NCBI GenBank assembly: GCA_018969885.1
Contig: JAGWXN010000235.1
Location: forward strand, 1 to 5,258
Direction of reading: 5' to 3'
DNA from: Betaproteobacteria bacterium
GTDB taxonomy: Bacteria; Pseudomonadota; Gammaproteobacteria; Burkholderiales; Burkholderiaceae
Length of the DNA: 5,258 nt
In this document: positions 1 to 5,258 of the stretch, in pieces
Layout: each line of letters starts with the position of its first letter
Position numbering within the stretch: the first letter of the stretch is position 1
Program-made: the position numbers and the translations under genes
Notes under the pieces: model-generated
Told to the model about the DNA's origin: nothing
Databases searched by the model: none
Seen by the model: only the letters and a program-made list of their open reading frames with translations

Positions 1-168
1 CGCCTTGATGGTGATGCCGCGTTCGCGCTCGAGATCCATGGAATCGAGCACCTGCGCTTCCATTTCGCGATCAGACAGACCGCCACAGCGCTGGATCAGA
101 CGATCGGCAAGCGTGGACTTGCCGTGGTCAATGTGGGCAATGATGGAGAAGTTTCGGGTCAGCCGCAT
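1..168 (-). CDS. lepA: Elongation factor 4 (LepA), N-terminal fragment
   Basis: This is the first 56 codons of LepA/EF4, a ribosome-bound translational GTPase; the gene runs off the left edge. The fragment covers the start of the GTP-binding domain. The P-loop is AHIDHGKST (residues 11-19), followed by [18 protein letters not shown] (28-45) and the switch I element RGITIKA (50-56), whose Thr53 is expected to bind magnesium. The [24 protein letters not shown] stretch is typical of LepA and differs from the related GTPases TypA, EF-G and PrfC. The ATG at 168 gives the usual LepA N-terminus, a few residues before NFSIIAH. Its upstream sequence has no good Shine-Dalgarno match; an in-frame TTG seven codons upstream is less likely. 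The gene lies 105 nt after mucD in the same direction, an order common in proteobacteria. The family call is firm; only the extent is limited by the window. Confidence 0.96.
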   Translation of the reverse strand, partial: MRLTRNFSIIAHIDHGKSTLADRLIQRCGGLSDREMEAQVLDSMDLERERGITIKA

Positions 169-196
169 GGGCGTGTCAGGCTCGGACAAAAGCCGT

Positions 197-218
197 CACG
201 CCCCAGGAGCGGGGCGTG
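197..218 (-). terminator. Hairpin in the mucD-lepA gap, possible intrinsic terminator or attenuator
   Basis: A perfect 8-bp GC-rich stem (CACGCCCC pairing with GGGGCGTG, 6-nt loop) lies between mucD and lepA. Read on the minus strand, the stem is followed by ACGGCTTTTG, which contains only a short T run, so termination would be partial at best. It may reduce read-through from mucD into lepA. The stem is seen directly; the function is inferred. Confidence 0.4.
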
Positions 219-240
219 TTAAGGCAAACCCGAAAGTGTA

Positions 241-263
241 ACAGGCCAGCATGGCCGGCCTGT
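241..263 (-). terminator. Hairpin just after the mucD stop codon
   Basis: A 7-bp inverted repeat (ACAGGCC with GGCCTGT, 9-nt loop able to add two more pairs) begins 10 nt after the mucD stop. On the minus strand the following bases are TACACTTTCG, so there is no real T tract. It could stabilise the 3' end of mucD mRNA or, together with the hairpin at 197-218, act as a weak tandem terminator. The inverted repeat is seen; its role is uncertain. Confidence 0.35.
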
Positions 264-273
264 CGGAGGGCGT

Positions 274-1740
274 TCATCGAGCCGCCGGCCTCACGGGCAC
301 GTACTGGGCGCTATCCCCGCGTCGAATCAGGAGCACGTGGGTACGAGAGCGGTCGAGCTTGGCCACGATTTCGTTGAACTGCTTGGCCGAGCCGATGTCC
401 TGATTGTTCAGAGCCAGAATCACATCGCCGGCACGGATGCCGGCACGGGCGCCCGCGCCATCTGCCGCATCCACCAGCACCCCCTGCCGAATGCGCAGCT
501 GCTGGCGGCGATCGTCGGAAATGTCACTCACGGTCACCCCCAGCAGATTGGCGGCGCCACGCTCCTGGCTCTCTCCCGGCGCGCCACGACCCGAGGCCCG
601 GGCGTTGCGGTCAGGTTCGAGTTCGGCCACCGTCAGACTAAGGTCGCGGGTCGACCCCTTGCGCCAAATCTGAACCGAAACCTGAGCGCCGGGCCGGGTG
701 CCACCCACCAGCCGGGGCAGATCGCTCGAGCGCTCGATGGGTCGCCCGTCGAAACGGGTGATGATGTCACCCACCTCGACGCCCCCCCGCTCGGCTGGGC
801 TGCCGGCTTCAACCGAGCGCACCAGGGCGCCGCTCGCCCGCTGAAGGTTAAGCGCCTCGGCGACATCCTTGGTGACCTCCGCGATACCCACGCCGATTCG
901 ACCGCGGGTTACCCGTCCGGTATCCCGCAGCTGGTCGGCCACGCGCATGGCTTCATCGATGGGGATGGCAAATGAGATCCCCATGAATCCCCCGGTTCGG
1001 CTGTAGATCTGCGAGTTGATCCCGACCACCTCGCCCGCGAGATTCAGAAGCGGGCCGCCGGAATTACCTGGGTTGACCGCGACATCGGTCTGGATAAACG
1101 GCAGGTAATCACCCGTGTCCCGGCCTTTGGCGGACACGATACCGGCGGTGACAGTGTTGTCGAGCCCGAAGGGCGAGCCGATTGCCATCACCCATTCGCC
1201 CACCCGCAGTCGGGTGGGATTGCCGATTGGCAGATGCGGTAAGCCAGTGGCCTCGACCTTGACCAGTGCCACGTCAGTCCGCCGATCCGACCCTACCAGC
1301 CGGCCTTTCAGCTCGCGCTTGTCGGTGAACGTCACATAAATATCATCCGCGCCCTCCACCACATGATGGTTGGTGAGCAGATAACCATCGGCGCTGATCA
1401 CGAAGCCCGACCCCACGCCTCTGGGTACCTCATCGCCTGGGCCTCTACCCCGAGGCTGAGGGCGCTGGTTGGGCGGAAAGAAACGCCGGAAAAATTCGAA
1501 GAAGGGATCGCCCTCTTCCATGCCCTCGGGCATTTGAGGCCGCTGCGGCGGGGCAGCGCCCTCCTTGACCCGCTCAGTGGTACGGATATTCACCACCGCC
1601 GGGCCAGCCTTTTCCGCAAGGTCGGCGAAGTCCGGCAGCTGCCGGGCCTGGGCAGTGCCGACGCCGGCAACGGGTGCCAGGGACGGCGTTCCGACCGCAG
1701 CGAGCCAGGCAATGGAGGCAATGAGGAGAATCTTTTTCAT
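274..1740 (-). CDS. mucD: Periplasmic Do-type serine endoprotease (MucD/DegP/HtrA family)
   Basis: This is a complete 488-residue HtrA-family protease, expected to degrade misfolded envelope proteins in the periplasm. Residues 1-32 form a signal peptide: KK, then a hydrophobic core, ending in the AxA-type site AQA before RQ. A Pro/Gln/Gly-rich linker with an FFEFFRRFF segment (80-88), typical of MucD-like proteins, precedes the protease domain. The catalytic triad reads as His126 in TNHHVV, Asp156 in TDVALVK and Ser227 in GNSGGP. Two PDZ domains follow, at about 280-372 and 398-485, separated by a low-complexity Arg/Gly/Glu stretch (375-396). Length and domain order match two-PDZ members (DegP, DegQ, MucD). 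The ATG at 1740 is chosen because it begins the signal peptide, although its Shine-Dalgarno is weak. The protein has no cysteine. Unlike the common betaproteobacterial arrangement, rpoE, rseA and rseB are not upstream. The family call is firm; the symbol mucD rests on similarity and the lepA neighbour. Confidence 0.95.
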   Translation of the reverse strand: MKKILLIASIAWLAAVGTPSLAPVAGVGTAQARQLPDFADLAEKAGPAVVNIRTTERVKEGAAPPQRPQMPEGMEEGDPFFEFFRRFFPPNQRPQPRGRGPGDEVPRGVGSGFVISADGYLLTNHHVVEGADDIYVTFTDKRELKGRLVGSDRRTDVALVKVEATGLPHLPIGNPTRLRVGEWVMAIGSPFGLDNTVTAGIVSAKGRDTGDYLPFIQTDVAVNPGNSGGPLLNLAGEVVGINSQIYSRTGGFMGISFAIPIDEAMRVADQLRDTGRVTRGRIGVGIAEVTKDVAEALNLQRASGALVRSVEAGSPAERGGVEVGDIITRFDGRPIERSSDLPRLVGGTRPGAQVSVQIWRKGSTRDLSLTVAELEPDRNARASGRGAPGESQERGAANLLGVTVSDISDDRRQQLRIRQGVLVDAADGAGARAGIRAGDVILALNNQDIGSAKQFNEIVAKLDRSRTHVLLIRRGDSAQYVPVRPAAR

Positions 1741-1820
1741 GGAGGCGTCCCGGAGGGGGCTTGAGAGTGTTGATTGTCGCGATATGGGGCAACTGGAACC
1801 GGAATCAAGTAGATCTTCGA

Positions 1821-1850
1821 AGGGGCATTCGTTGCGCGGGTAGGGGCATT
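1821..1850. repeat. Pair of 9-bp direct repeats upstream of mucD
   Basis: The sequence AGGGGCATT (AATGCCCCT on the coding strand) occurs at 1821-1829 and again at 1842-1850. The start-to-start distance is 21 bp, close to two helical turns. The second copy overlaps the stop codon of the small membrane-protein gene. A related TTGCCCCAT lies at 1784-1792 on the minus strand. The spacing would suit a dimeric regulator of mucD, but chance is possible. The rest of the 108-nt gap shows no convincing promoter. Confidence 0.35.
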
Positions 1851-2349
1851 ACGGCTTCCCACGCTCCAGCCAGAGCAACCAGCGCTGAAGCGCGGCCCAC
1901 TCTTCAGCCGAGGCATCGGAGGCCGAGATCCTAAGGTCCAGTGGCGTCCCGCTTGCGGATGAGGTGGCCTGCGAATGATCCGGTTCCAGGCGAATCCAGA
2001 CCGAACGCTCAGCGCGATGCCACTGCGCAGGCAGCATCAGCGTCCCCTTGATGCCGGCGGCAGCGGTGGAAGGCGCATCGTGGAACGCTTGATCAACACG
2101 GCCAGGTCGCCAGAAGACTCGCCCCAGGTCGTCAACCTGCATGAACCCGACAGTTGCAAAGGGCCGGCGGCGCAACCCGATCACCAGCACCGCCACGCAA
2201 AGAAGCCCGAGCGCAAGGGCCAACGCCGGACGGTCACGCATCAACCAGAGCGCCCAGCCCGATGAGAGGACGGCTACCACGGTTACCGCGCCGCGCTGGC
2301 GCGACACGCGAGCGCGATCGTCAACGGTCAGATGAAAGGCAAGACTCAG
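1849..2349 (-). CDS. Small inner-membrane protein, YgfX-like architecture; start uncertain
   Basis: This gene encodes about 166 residues. A short amphipathic start (SLAFHLTVDDR) is followed by two closely spaced hydrophobic helices (about 21-38 and 41-59), an Arg-rich turn, and a soluble C-terminal part with VDDLGRVFWRPG (72-83) and an EEWAALQRWLLW segment (149-160). This layout (short N-terminus, helical hairpin, a 'DG-x-hydrophobic-x-W' strand, a terminal EWxxLRRxLL helix) resembles E. coli YgfX/CptA (PF07254). Sequence identity is low, so family membership is inferred. Its exact function is unknown; two-helix proteins of this kind are often found after fabF or beside rpoE in proteobacteria. 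The start is a problem: no ATG, GTG or TTG lies in frame between the fabF stop and the expected N-terminus. The coordinates given use CTG at 2349, eight bases after a weak GGAA. Alternatives are TTG at 2433 (inside fabF), GTG at 2307 (losing the first 14 residues), or a frameshift from GTG at 2375. The stop, TAA at 1849-1851, is clear. Confidence 0.72.
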   Translation of the reverse strand: MSLAFHLTVDDRARVSRQRGAVTVVAVLSSGWALWLMRDRPALALALGLLCVAVLVIGLRRRPFATVGFMQVDDLGRVFWRPGRVDQAFHDAPSTAAAGIKGTLMLPAQWHRAERSVWIRLEPDHSQATSSASGTPLDLRISASDASAEEWAALQRWLLWLERGKP

Positions 2350-2386
2350 AGTGGCGTTTCCGCTGTATCGGGCACGCGTAGGCCGC

Positions 2387-3619
2387 TCAGACCCGCCGAA
2401 TGACCAATGTGCCGTTGGTGCCGCCGAAACCAAATGAGTTCTTAAGCGCAACGTCGATCCGCATGGAACGAGCCTCGTTCGCGCAGTAGTCGAGGTCACA
2501 CTCTGGATCGGGGTTTTGCAAATTGATGGTCGGTGGCGAAATCTGGTGATGTACGGCCAGCACGGTGAAGACGGTTTCGATTCCGCCCGCGCCACCGAGT
2601 GCGTGTCCGGTCATTGACTTGGTGCTGTTGACGACCAGGGCCCGCGCGGCCGTCTCACCCAACGCAGCCTTGATGGCGTTGGTTTCGTTACGGTCGCCGA
2701 GCGGCGTGGAGGTGCCGTGTGCGTTGATGTACTGAATCTGATCGCCCGAAATCCTCGCGTTTCGAAGCGCCGCCTGCATACAGCGGCGGGGTCCGTCCAT
2801 ATCAGGAGCCGTGATGTGATGCGCATCGGCACTCATACCGAAACCAGCGATTTCGGCGTAGATGCGGGCGCCGCGACGGCGTGCGTGTTCGTATTCCTCC
2901 AGCACCATGACCCCTGCGCCCTCGCCCAGGACGAAACCGTCGCGGTCGCGGTCCCAAGGCCGGCTGGCCGTCTGCGGATCGTCGTTGCGGGTGGAAAGCG
3001 CGCGAGCCGCACAGAAACCGCCCAGGCCGAGCGGCGAGATGGTGGACTCTGCCCCACCCGCCACAATGACATCGGCGTCATCGTGGGCGATCATGCGGGC
3101 CGCATCGCCAATGCAATGCAGACCGGTCGTGCATGCGCTCACCACCGCATAGTTGGGCCCGCGCAGCCCGAACATGATCGACAGTTGCCCGGAGATCATG
3201 TTGATGATCGATCCCGGCACAAAAAACGGTGAGACCCGACGCACGCCCCGGCTGGTGAGCTCGCCATGGGTGTCTTCAATCATGGGCAACCCGCCAATGC
3301 CCGACCCGATCACCACGCCGATCCGGTCTGCGTTGGCTTCGCTTACTTCAATACCGCTATCGCGAAAGGCCTGCGAGCCTGCAGCGATGCCGTAATGAAT
3401 GAAGGTATCGAAGTGCCTGGCTTCCTTGGGGGACATGTAGGCTGCGACGTCAAAGCCCTTGACCTCACCCGCAATGCGAGTGGGGAAGGTCGACGCGTCG
3501 AAGCGTGTAACGGGCCCGATGCCCGAGCGCCCCGCAACGATGCTGTCCCAGGCGCTGGCGATATCATTGCCAACCGGGCTGATGATTCCGAGTCCTGTGA
3601 CAACGACGCGACGGGTCAC
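2387..3619 (-). CDS. fabF: Beta-ketoacyl-ACP synthase II (FabF)
   Basis: FabF condenses malonyl-ACP with acyl-ACP in the elongation cycle of type II fatty acid synthesis in the cytoplasm. The product is 410 residues, the normal size (E. coli 413). The thiolase fold is complete, with the Cys-His-His catalytic set: Cys163 in VSACTTG, His301 in NAHGTSTPLGD and His339 in KSMTGHALGG, plus the conserved Lys334. The glycine-rich NSFGFGGTNG closes the protein (394-403). The start is GTG at 3619: it gives TRRVVVTGLG, the normal N-terminus, and has GGAGG six bases upstream. The reading frame stays open to 3868, but that extension lacks homology, would overlap acpP, and is rejected. fabF follows acpP by 94 nt, the standard order. 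FabF rather than FabB is supported by VVVTGLGIISPVGND, by the length and by the acpP neighbour. Confidence 0.97.
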   Translation of the reverse strand: MTRRVVVTGLGIISPVGNDIASAWDSIVAGRSGIGPVTRFDASTFPTRIAGEVKGFDVAAYMSPKEARHFDTFIHYGIAAGSQAFRDSGIEVSEANADRIGVVIGSGIGGLPMIEDTHGELTSRGVRRVSPFFVPGSIINMISGQLSIMFGLRGPNYAVVSACTTGLHCIGDAARMIAHDDADVIVAGGAESTISPLGLGGFCAARALSTRNDDPQTASRPWDRDRDGFVLGEGAGVMVLEEYEHARRRGARIYAEIAGFGMSADAHHITAPDMDGPRRCMQAALRNARISGDQIQYINAHGTSTPLGDRNETNAIKAALGETAARALVVNSTKSMTGHALGGAGGIETVFTVLAVHHQISPPTINLQNPDPECDLDYCANEARSMRIDVALKNSFGFGGTNGTLVIRRV

Positions 3620-3625
3620 GGGCAA

Positions 3626-3630
3626 CCTCC
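3626..3630 (-). promoter_or_regulatory. Ribosome binding site of fabF
   Basis: GGAGG on the minus strand lies six bases before GTG 3619. It fixes the fabF start at this GTG rather than at the upstream ATG at 3868, which lies inside the acpP coding region. Confidence 0.85.
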
Positions 3631-3647
3631 GATACTGGTGAGCGCAA

Positions 3648-3676
3648 CCCCGACGAAGCGGCCGGCTGCGTCGGGG
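3648..3676 (-). other. Strong hairpin in the acpP-fabF gap
   Basis: An 8-bp perfect stem (CCCCGACG at 3648-3655 with CGTCGGGG at 3669-3676) continues, after one mismatch, with three more pairs (3657-3659 with 3665-3667) around a 5-nt loop. On the minus strand only two T bases follow, so it is not a standard intrinsic terminator. In other bacteria acpP mRNA is far more abundant than its neighbours, so a hairpin here could protect the acpP 3' end or weaken read-through into fabF. A smaller 5-bp stem (3686-3690 with 3697-3701) lies next to it. The structure is seen; its role is inferred. Confidence 0.45.
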
Positions 3677-3713
3677 CCGATGACAGCGGCTCTGCTGCCG
3701 CCGACGACAACGA

Positions 3714-3956
3714 TCAGGCCTTGCTGGAGGCCTTCGTGACGTAGTCGATGGCCTGCTGAACCGTGGTGATCTTCTCGGCCTCTTCGTCCGGAATTTCGGT
3801 TTCGAACTCTTCCTCGAGCGCCATGACGAGTTCGACGGTGTCCAGTGAATCGGCACCCAGATCGTCAACGAATGACGACTCGTTTTTGATGTCGGCCTCG
3901 TTCACACCGAGCTGCTCGGCAACGATCTTGCGGACGCGTTGTTCAATATTTTCCAT
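3714..3956 (-). CDS. acpP: Acyl carrier protein (AcpP)
   Basis: AcpP carries fatty acyl intermediates on a 4'-phosphopantetheine arm between the enzymes of fatty acid synthesis. The product is 80 residues, acidic, and matches the family from end to end. The attachment site is Ser37 in [12 protein letters not shown], followed by the acidic recognition helix II ([11 protein letters not shown]) and the [19 protein letters not shown] segment of helices III and IV. The ATG at 3956 has GAGGAG seven bases upstream, which suits a highly expressed gene. The short KASSKA tail is normal. It lies between fabG and fabF as in most proteobacteria, 76 nt after fabG, which leaves room for its own promoter. 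Confidence 0.98.
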   Translation of the reverse strand: MENIEQRVRKIVAEQLGVNEADIKNESSFVDDLGADSLDTVELVMALEEEFETEIPDEEAEKITTVQQAIDYVTKASSKA

Positions 3957-3963
3957 TTAGATA

Positions 3964-3969
3964 CTCCTC
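3964..3969 (-). promoter_or_regulatory. Strong ribosome binding site of acpP
   Basis: GAGGAG on the minus strand, seven bases before the acpP ATG, is the best Shine-Dalgarno in the window. Just upstream, CCTC and five T bases could fold back on GAGG as a 4-bp hairpin, probably too weak to hide the site. Confidence 0.85.
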
Positions 3970-4010
3970 GAAAAAGAGGCCGGCTCCGGACAGGCAGGAT
4001 GCGCGGCGCG

Positions 4011-4018
4011 ATTGTATA
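4011..4018 (-). promoter_or_regulatory. Possible -10 element of an acpP promoter
   Basis: TATACAAT on the minus strand lies 15 nt after the fabG stop and about 55 nt before the acpP start. It resembles a sigma-70 -10 box (TATAAT). No good -35 box is found 16-18 nt upstream, where GGAGTA or similar occurs. A separate acpP promoter in or near fabG is known in E. coli, which makes the idea reasonable, but the call rests on the -10 alone. Confidence 0.35.
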
Positions 4019-4032
4019 GCAGATGCCCCGCC

Positions 4033-4773
4033 CTACTCCATGTACATGCCGCCGTTCACATGCAGCGTGACGCCGGTGATGTATCCCGCCTCGCGAGAGG
4101 CCAAAAAACGTACTGCACTGGCCACATCGTTCGGATCCCCGAACCGCCCCAGTGGAATTTGCTGCTGCAGCACTGCCACCTGATCGGGCGATAGCGCTCG
4201 TGTCATGTCGGTGTCGATAAATCCGGGCGCCACGCAGTTGACGGTGATTGACCGGCTGCCAAGTTCGCGCGCCAACGCCCGACTCATTCCGGCTACCCCC
4301 GCCTTGGCTGCGGCGTAGTTGGCCTGCCCTGCGTTACCGCTCGAACCGACCACCGACGTGATGTTGATGATACGACCGAAGCGAGCCTTCATCATGGGTC
4401 GCATGGCCAGACGGCTCATCCGAAATACCGACCCCAGGTTGGTGTCGAGCACCGCCTGCCAGTCTTCGTCTTTCATGCGCATAGCCAGGCCATCGCGAGT
4501 GATCCCGGCGTTGTTGACCAGAATGGCGATGGCACCATGCGCGGCCTGGATGCGATCCAGTAAGGCTTCAGCGGCCTGGGTATTGTTGACGTCGAGCACC
4601 GCGCCTTCACCCGACAGTCCCGCTTGCGAAAACGCATCGGTGATGGCGGCAGCGCCCGCCTCTGACGTGGCGGTGCCCACCACCTTGGCACCCGACTTCG
4701 CGAGATCAAGGGCAATCGCCCGCCCAATGCCGCGGGAGGCGCCGGTAACCAGAGCAAGCCCTTCAAGCTTCAT
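4033..4773 (-). CDS. fabG: 3-oxoacyl-ACP reductase (FabG)
   Basis: FabG reduces beta-ketoacyl-ACP to beta-hydroxyacyl-ACP using NADPH, the first reduction of each elongation cycle. The product is 246 residues, the normal length for this short-chain dehydrogenase/reductase. The nucleotide-binding motif TGASRGIG is at 10-17 and NNAG at 87-90. The catalytic tetrad reads as Asn112, Ser140, Tyr153 and Lys157 (YAAAK). The C-terminal GYITGVTLHVNGGMYM is characteristic of FabG. The ATG at 4773 overlaps the fabD stop as ATGA, and AGGGA lies six bases upstream, so translation is probably coupled to fabD. FabG is chosen over other SDR enzymes because of its place between fabD and acpP and the exact C-terminal motif. 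Confidence 0.97.
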   Translation of the reverse strand: MKLEGLALVTGASRGIGRAIALDLAKSGAKVVGTATSEAGAAAITDAFSQAGLSGEGAVLDVNNTQAAEALLDRIQAAHGAIAILVNNAGITRDGLAMRMKDEDWQAVLDTNLGSVFRMSRLAMRPMMKARFGRIINITSVVGSSGNAGQANYAAAKAGVAGMSRALARELGSRSITVNCVAPGFIDTDMTRALSPDQVAVLQQQIPLGRFGDPNDVASAVRFLASREAGYITGVTLHVNGGMYME

Positions 4774-5258
4774 GCAATATCCCTGAGCGCGATTTCCAAT
4801 GACGGCGGATCGAACACCGCACTGACTTTGAGCGTTTTATCGATCCGGGACACCAGCCCGGACAACACCTTGCCCGGACCGAACTCGATCACGTGGGTAG
4901 CACCATGGGCCTTCAGCGCCAGGACGACATCGACCCAACGGACCGGCCCCCAGGCCTGGCGCACCAGCCCATCGCAGATGCGCGCAGGATCTGATTCGAC
5001 CGCGGCGTCAATGTTGTTGACGAGCGCAAAGCGAGGCGTCTGTAAGCCCACCGTGCCGAGCGCTACCGCCAGACGATCGCCAGCGGGCTTGAGCAGGGAG
5101 GAATGAAACGGAGCCGACACCGCAAGCGGCAGCGCACGTTTGGCACCGAGCACCTTCGCCCGTTCACAGGCGCGATCAACGGCGGACTTGTGGCCCGCGA
5201 TGACCACCTGCGCGGGAGCGTTGTAATTGGCCGCCTCGACCACCTCGGCGGCGGTGCT
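4770..5258 (-). CDS. fabD: Malonyl-CoA:ACP transacylase (FabD), C-terminal fragment
   Basis: FabD moves malonyl from coenzyme A to AcpP, supplying the extender unit for fatty acid synthesis. The window holds the last 162 residues, about half of a normal protein of some 310; the start lies beyond the right edge. Visible family features are ANYNAPAQVVIAGHK (fragment residues 9-23), the segment SAPFHSSLLKPA (48-59) with the expected catalytic His at fragment position 52 (E. coli His201), and EFGPGKVLSGLVSRI (125-139). The nucleophilic serine motif GHSLG lies in the missing half. A GTG at 5243 could be mistaken for a start, but the frame continues open to the edge as STAAE, in agreement with FabD. 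The stop overlaps the fabG start. Confidence 0.95.
   Translation of the reverse strand, partial: STAAEVVEAANYNAPAQVVIAGHKSAVDRACERAKVLGAKRALPLAVSAPFHSSLLKPAGDRLAVALGTVGLQTPRFALVNNIDAAVESDPARICDGLVRQAWGPVRWVDVVLALKAHGATHVIEFGPGKVLSGLVSRIDKTLKVSAVFDPPSLEIALRDIA

Noticed and set aside
337..975. Plus-strand open frame of 212 codons opposite mucD
   Set aside because: It lies wholly antisense to a complete, clearly homologous protease gene, shows no family features, and is expected from third-position GC bias in GC-rich DNA.
1779..1808. TTGATT and TATCGC spaced by 18 nt as a sigma-70 promoter for mucD
   Set aside because: The match is only 4/6 and 3/6 with a non-optimal spacer; this is no better than chance in a gap of this size.
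1795..1820. GGAACC on the plus strand as a sigma-E -35 element
   Set aside because: It points away from mucD, into the antisense of the small membrane protein, and has no clear -10 partner or gene to drive.
2346..2351. CTC-TGA as a prfB-like programmed frameshift site
   Set aside because: The prfB type shifts +1, whereas joining the GTG 2375 frame to the main frame needs -1; no slippery heptamer or stimulatory structure is visible.
2434..2595. Extension of the small membrane-protein frame to an ATG at 2595 inside fabF
   Set aside because: This would add some 80 residues encoded in a shadow frame of conserved FabF codons, with no membrane or domain features.
2717..3232. Plus-strand open frame of 171 codons opposite fabF
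   Set aside because: It is antisense to catalytic-core codons of FabF, has no recognisable domain and no Shine-Dalgarno; it is a GC-rich shadow frame.
3620..3868. N-terminal extension of the fabF frame into acpP
   Set aside because: The extra residues are Arg/Pro/Ser-rich, unlike any FabF, and overlap acpP; GTG 3619 with GGAGG is clearly the start.

Overview
The window is a GC-rich (roughly 60% or more) piece of a proteobacterial chromosome in which every recognisable gene lies on the minus strand. Transcription order, from high to low coordinates, is fabD (3' part) - fabG - acpP - fabF - a small two-helix membrane protein - mucD/degP-type protease - lepA (5' part). The sequences of MucD, FabG and FabF, and the order fabDG-acpP-fabF followed by the small protein, mucD and lepA, are most like Betaproteobacteria, probably Burkholderiales. 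The lineage is inferred from recall of family sequences, not from a search.

The right half (about 2387-5258) is the core of type II fatty acid synthesis. FabD loads malonyl onto acyl carrier protein, AcpP carries the growing chain, FabF condenses it and FabG reduces the beta-keto group. fabD and fabG overlap by ATGA. acpP has its own strong ribosome binding site and a possible promoter in a 76-nt gap. fabF starts at a GTG with a clear Shine-Dalgarno sequence, 94 nt after acpP, and a strong hairpin lies in that gap.

The left half holds envelope and translation functions. A YgfX-like two-helix membrane protein follows fabF and has no ordinary start codon where homology would place it. After a 108-nt gap comes an intact periplasmic serine protease of the HtrA/MucD class with two PDZ domains. 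After a further 105-nt gap with two hairpins comes the first 56 codons of lepA (elongation factor 4). In many Betaproteobacteria rpoE-rseA-rseB sit between the small protein and mucD; here they are absent.

I found no mobile element, CRISPR array, tRNA, rRNA or phage gene, and nothing that looks like a new multi-gene system. The region is ordinary core genome. The points worth a second look are the start of the small membrane protein, the missing rpoE-rse block, and short structures in the intergenic gaps.
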